Shown one piece after another: positions 62,793-64,000 of a stretch of 64,000 nt of DNA. Every line of letters begins with the position of its first letter. Within the stretch, counting starts at the first letter, position 1. The translations under genes were made by a program, and so were the position numbers. The stretch is taken from NCBI RefSeq assembly GCF_018499505.1, contig NZ_JAHDAC010000001.1:248001-312000 (forward strand), written 5' to 3'. The DNA is from Streptococcus parasanguinis. Lineage in GTDB: Bacteria > Bacillota > Bacilli > Lactobacillales > Streptococcaceae. Under the pieces are notes generated by a model. That model was not told the DNA's origin. It ran no database searches and saw only the letters and a program-made list of their open reading frames with translations.

Positions 62793-64000
62793 ATGATTAG
62801 AGCTATTTGGGAGTATATCAGGGAGCGCAAGTGGCGATATGTGAAGATCGCTATGGTACTGATTCTTTATGACTACACTTTATTGATCCCGACGCAAGTC
62901 ATCCAGCGCTTAGTGGATCATTTGAGTCAGCGGACGCTGACGCAATCCAACTTTGTATGGGATATGGCCCTCTTGGTAGGGTCAGCCATCCTTAATTACC
63001 TGACGGCTTTTTATTGGCAGTTGCGACTTTTTCAGTCGTCAGTCCATTTCAAGGCGACCCTTCAGGGACAAGCTTTTCGTAAGTTAGTAGCTATGCGGCG
63101 TCCTTTTTTTGAGAAATTCCGTTCAGGGGATCTCTTGACGCGCTTTACGACAGATGTGGATGGGATGGCTGATATGGCTGGTTACGGGATGATGGTGCTC
63201 CTGTTTGGCGGTGGCTTGTTTGCCTTTATTATTCCGACCATGTTTTTCATTTCTTGGCAATTAACCTTGATTTCCTTTATTCCCATGATCTTCCTCGTCG
63301 TCTCTACATATTTTTTGAGTAGAAAGCAGGAGGAGTATGTTGAGCAAAACCGGGAAGCGGTCGCTCAGTTGAACGATGAAGTCTTGGAGTCCATCGAAGG
63401 AATTCGGGTCATGCGGGCCTATAGTAGACGGGACCAGCAGGTCAAACAGTTTCAGAAGAAAACAGCCAGTCTATCCAAAACAGGGGACAAAATTGCCTCT
63501 ATCCAGTATTCTTTTGGACCTTTAGCCCTGTTGTTTATTGGATTCTCGACAGTCTTGCTCCTGCTATTTGGAGGCCAGTCCCTGGCAAACGGGCAGTTGA
63601 GCCTTGGCAAGTTATTGGCTTTACAGCTGTATTTGGTCTTTTTAATTGAGCCGATGTGGATGATGGCGGACTTGATCTTGGTCTACCAGACAGGGCAAAT
63701 GTCCTATAAAAAATTAAAAGAAGTGATTGATGAAACAGATGATCTGGAGCCAGATGGTCCTCACTACTTAGAGCAGATTGATTTGGTGCAGTTTAAGGAC
63801 TATTCTTTCAGCTATCCTGGTGCTGAGCGAAAGAGCCTGTCAGGCATTGATTGGACTATCCAGCGAGGACAGACGGTAGGGATTGTTGGTCGTACCGGTG
63901 CAGGAAAGACTACCCTGGTTCGACAATTCTTGCGGCAGTACCCAGTTGGTGAGGGAGAATTCTTGATTAACCAGCAACCGATCGTGGACTACAACCGACA
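62793..64000 (+). CDS. ABC exporter half-transporter (multidrug/peptide type), 3' end outside the window
   Basis: About 402 codons are visible. A six-helix ABC membrane domain (residues about 15-300, with RSGDLLTRFTTDVDGMADM near 111-129 and VLESIEGIRVMRAYSRR near 196-212) is fused to an ATPase whose Walker A, GIVGRTGAGKTTL, is near residue 364-376; the signature and Walker B lie beyond the edge. It belongs to the heterodimeric exporter class (LmrC/EfrA/PatA-like); a partner gene is expected downstream. The leader with two terminators suggests induction by translation inhibitors; I recall that patA of S. pneumoniae is also controlled by an attenuator. Identity with PatA is not established. 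Confidence 0.85.
   Translation, partial: MIRAIWEYIRERKWRYVKIAMVLILYDYTLLIPTQVIQRLVDHLSQRTLTQSNFVWDMALLVGSAILNYLTAFYWQLRLFQSSVHFKATLQGQAFRKLVAMRRPFFEKFRSGDLLTRFTTDVDGMADMAGYGMMVLLFGGGLFAFIIPTMFFISWQLTLISFIPMIFLVVSTYFLSRKQEEYVEQNREAVAQLNDEVLESIEGIRVMRAYSRRDQQVKQFQKKTASLSKTGDKIASIQYSFGPLALLFIGFSTVLLLLFGGQSLANGQLSLGKLLALQLYLVFLIEPMWMMADLILVYQTGQMSYKKLKEVIDETDDLEPDGPHYLEQIDLVQFKDYSFSYPGAERKSLSGIDWTIQRGQTVGIVGRTGAGKTTLVRQFLRQYPVGEGEFLINQQPIVDYNR

Noticed and set aside
1..64000. CRISPR arrays, prophage genes, complete insertion sequences, rRNA operons or a replication origin
   Set aside because: I looked for regularly spaced direct repeats, integrase/transposase motifs, rRNA segments and DnaA-box clusters and saw none; the only dispersed repeats are R1 and R2.

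Overview
The window reads as a chromosomal segment of a viridans streptococcus. Evidence: short convergent terminators, AAGGAGG-type ribosome binding sites, TTGACA/TATAAT promoters, an MgaSpn-like regulator, an LPxTG-anchored nuclease, and blocks whose order I recall from Streptococcus pneumoniae (upp-clpP-ylbG-livJHMGF-CBS/ACT protein; tmk-holB-yabA-rsmI; pyrH-frr-cvfB-yozE-phoH). A S. parasanguinis or other Sanguinis/Mitis-group species fits best, but the species is a guess.

Layout. 1-9.3 kb: the end of a Na+/H+ antiporter, an ABC ATPase, an AI-2E-family permease, an Mga-type regulator, a CorC-type CBS protein, and a TrpXYZ-like ABC uptake operon behind a complete leader-peptide attenuator. 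9.3-13.2 kb: decayed DNA, with a trehalose locus reduced to treR and treA stumps joined at a deletion scar, then a wall-anchored nuclease gene with two frameshifts. 13.4-24 kb: pflA, ppaC, a YiiX-like protein, an MBL/TetR pair, a DUF1803 protein, murE, murJ, and a cystathionine synthase/C-S lyase pair. 24-27 kb: an M-box riboswitch, a terminator and a proline/acid-containing mini-ORF ahead of mgtA. 27-33.7 kb: upp, clpP (CtsR box), ylbG and livJHMGF (CodY-like box). 34-36.4 kb: an AT-rich Rgg regulator and MFS transporter that look inserted. 36.5-46.4 kb: CBS/ACT protein, yitT-like gene, tmk-holB-yabA-rsmI, GNAT, ogt, ArsC/Spx-like, ABC-F, slrA-like lipoprotein, DMT exporter. 46.5-49.3 kb: three membrane proteins of unknown role and a frameshifted unknown gene. 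49.4-64 kb: ftsK, VOC protein, P-type ATPase, DUF3397 protein, rplK-rplA, pyrH-frr, cvfB-yozE, phoH, ald, GNAT, tRNA-Thr, and an ABC exporter behind a second leader-peptide/double-terminator region.

Two dispersed non-coding repeat families stand out. R1 (about 175 bp, three copies) has imperfect terminal inverted repeats. R2 (about 138-162 bp, three full copies and one 3' remnant) lies 3' of plus-strand genes. It has a closing stem, an inner stem, three hairpins (two with compensatory base changes between copies) and a loop able to form a pseudoknot with the 5' strand. Two R2 copies are flanked by duplicated terminator hairpins (23/23 and 25/29 identical), which points to mobility with terminator sequence as target. 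R2 is the best candidate here for an uncharacterised element.

Three 5' leaders (6.3-6.6, 24.0-24.4 and 62.5-62.8 kb) each combine a short translated ORF with intrinsic terminators, so leader translation probably controls transporter expression at three loci.
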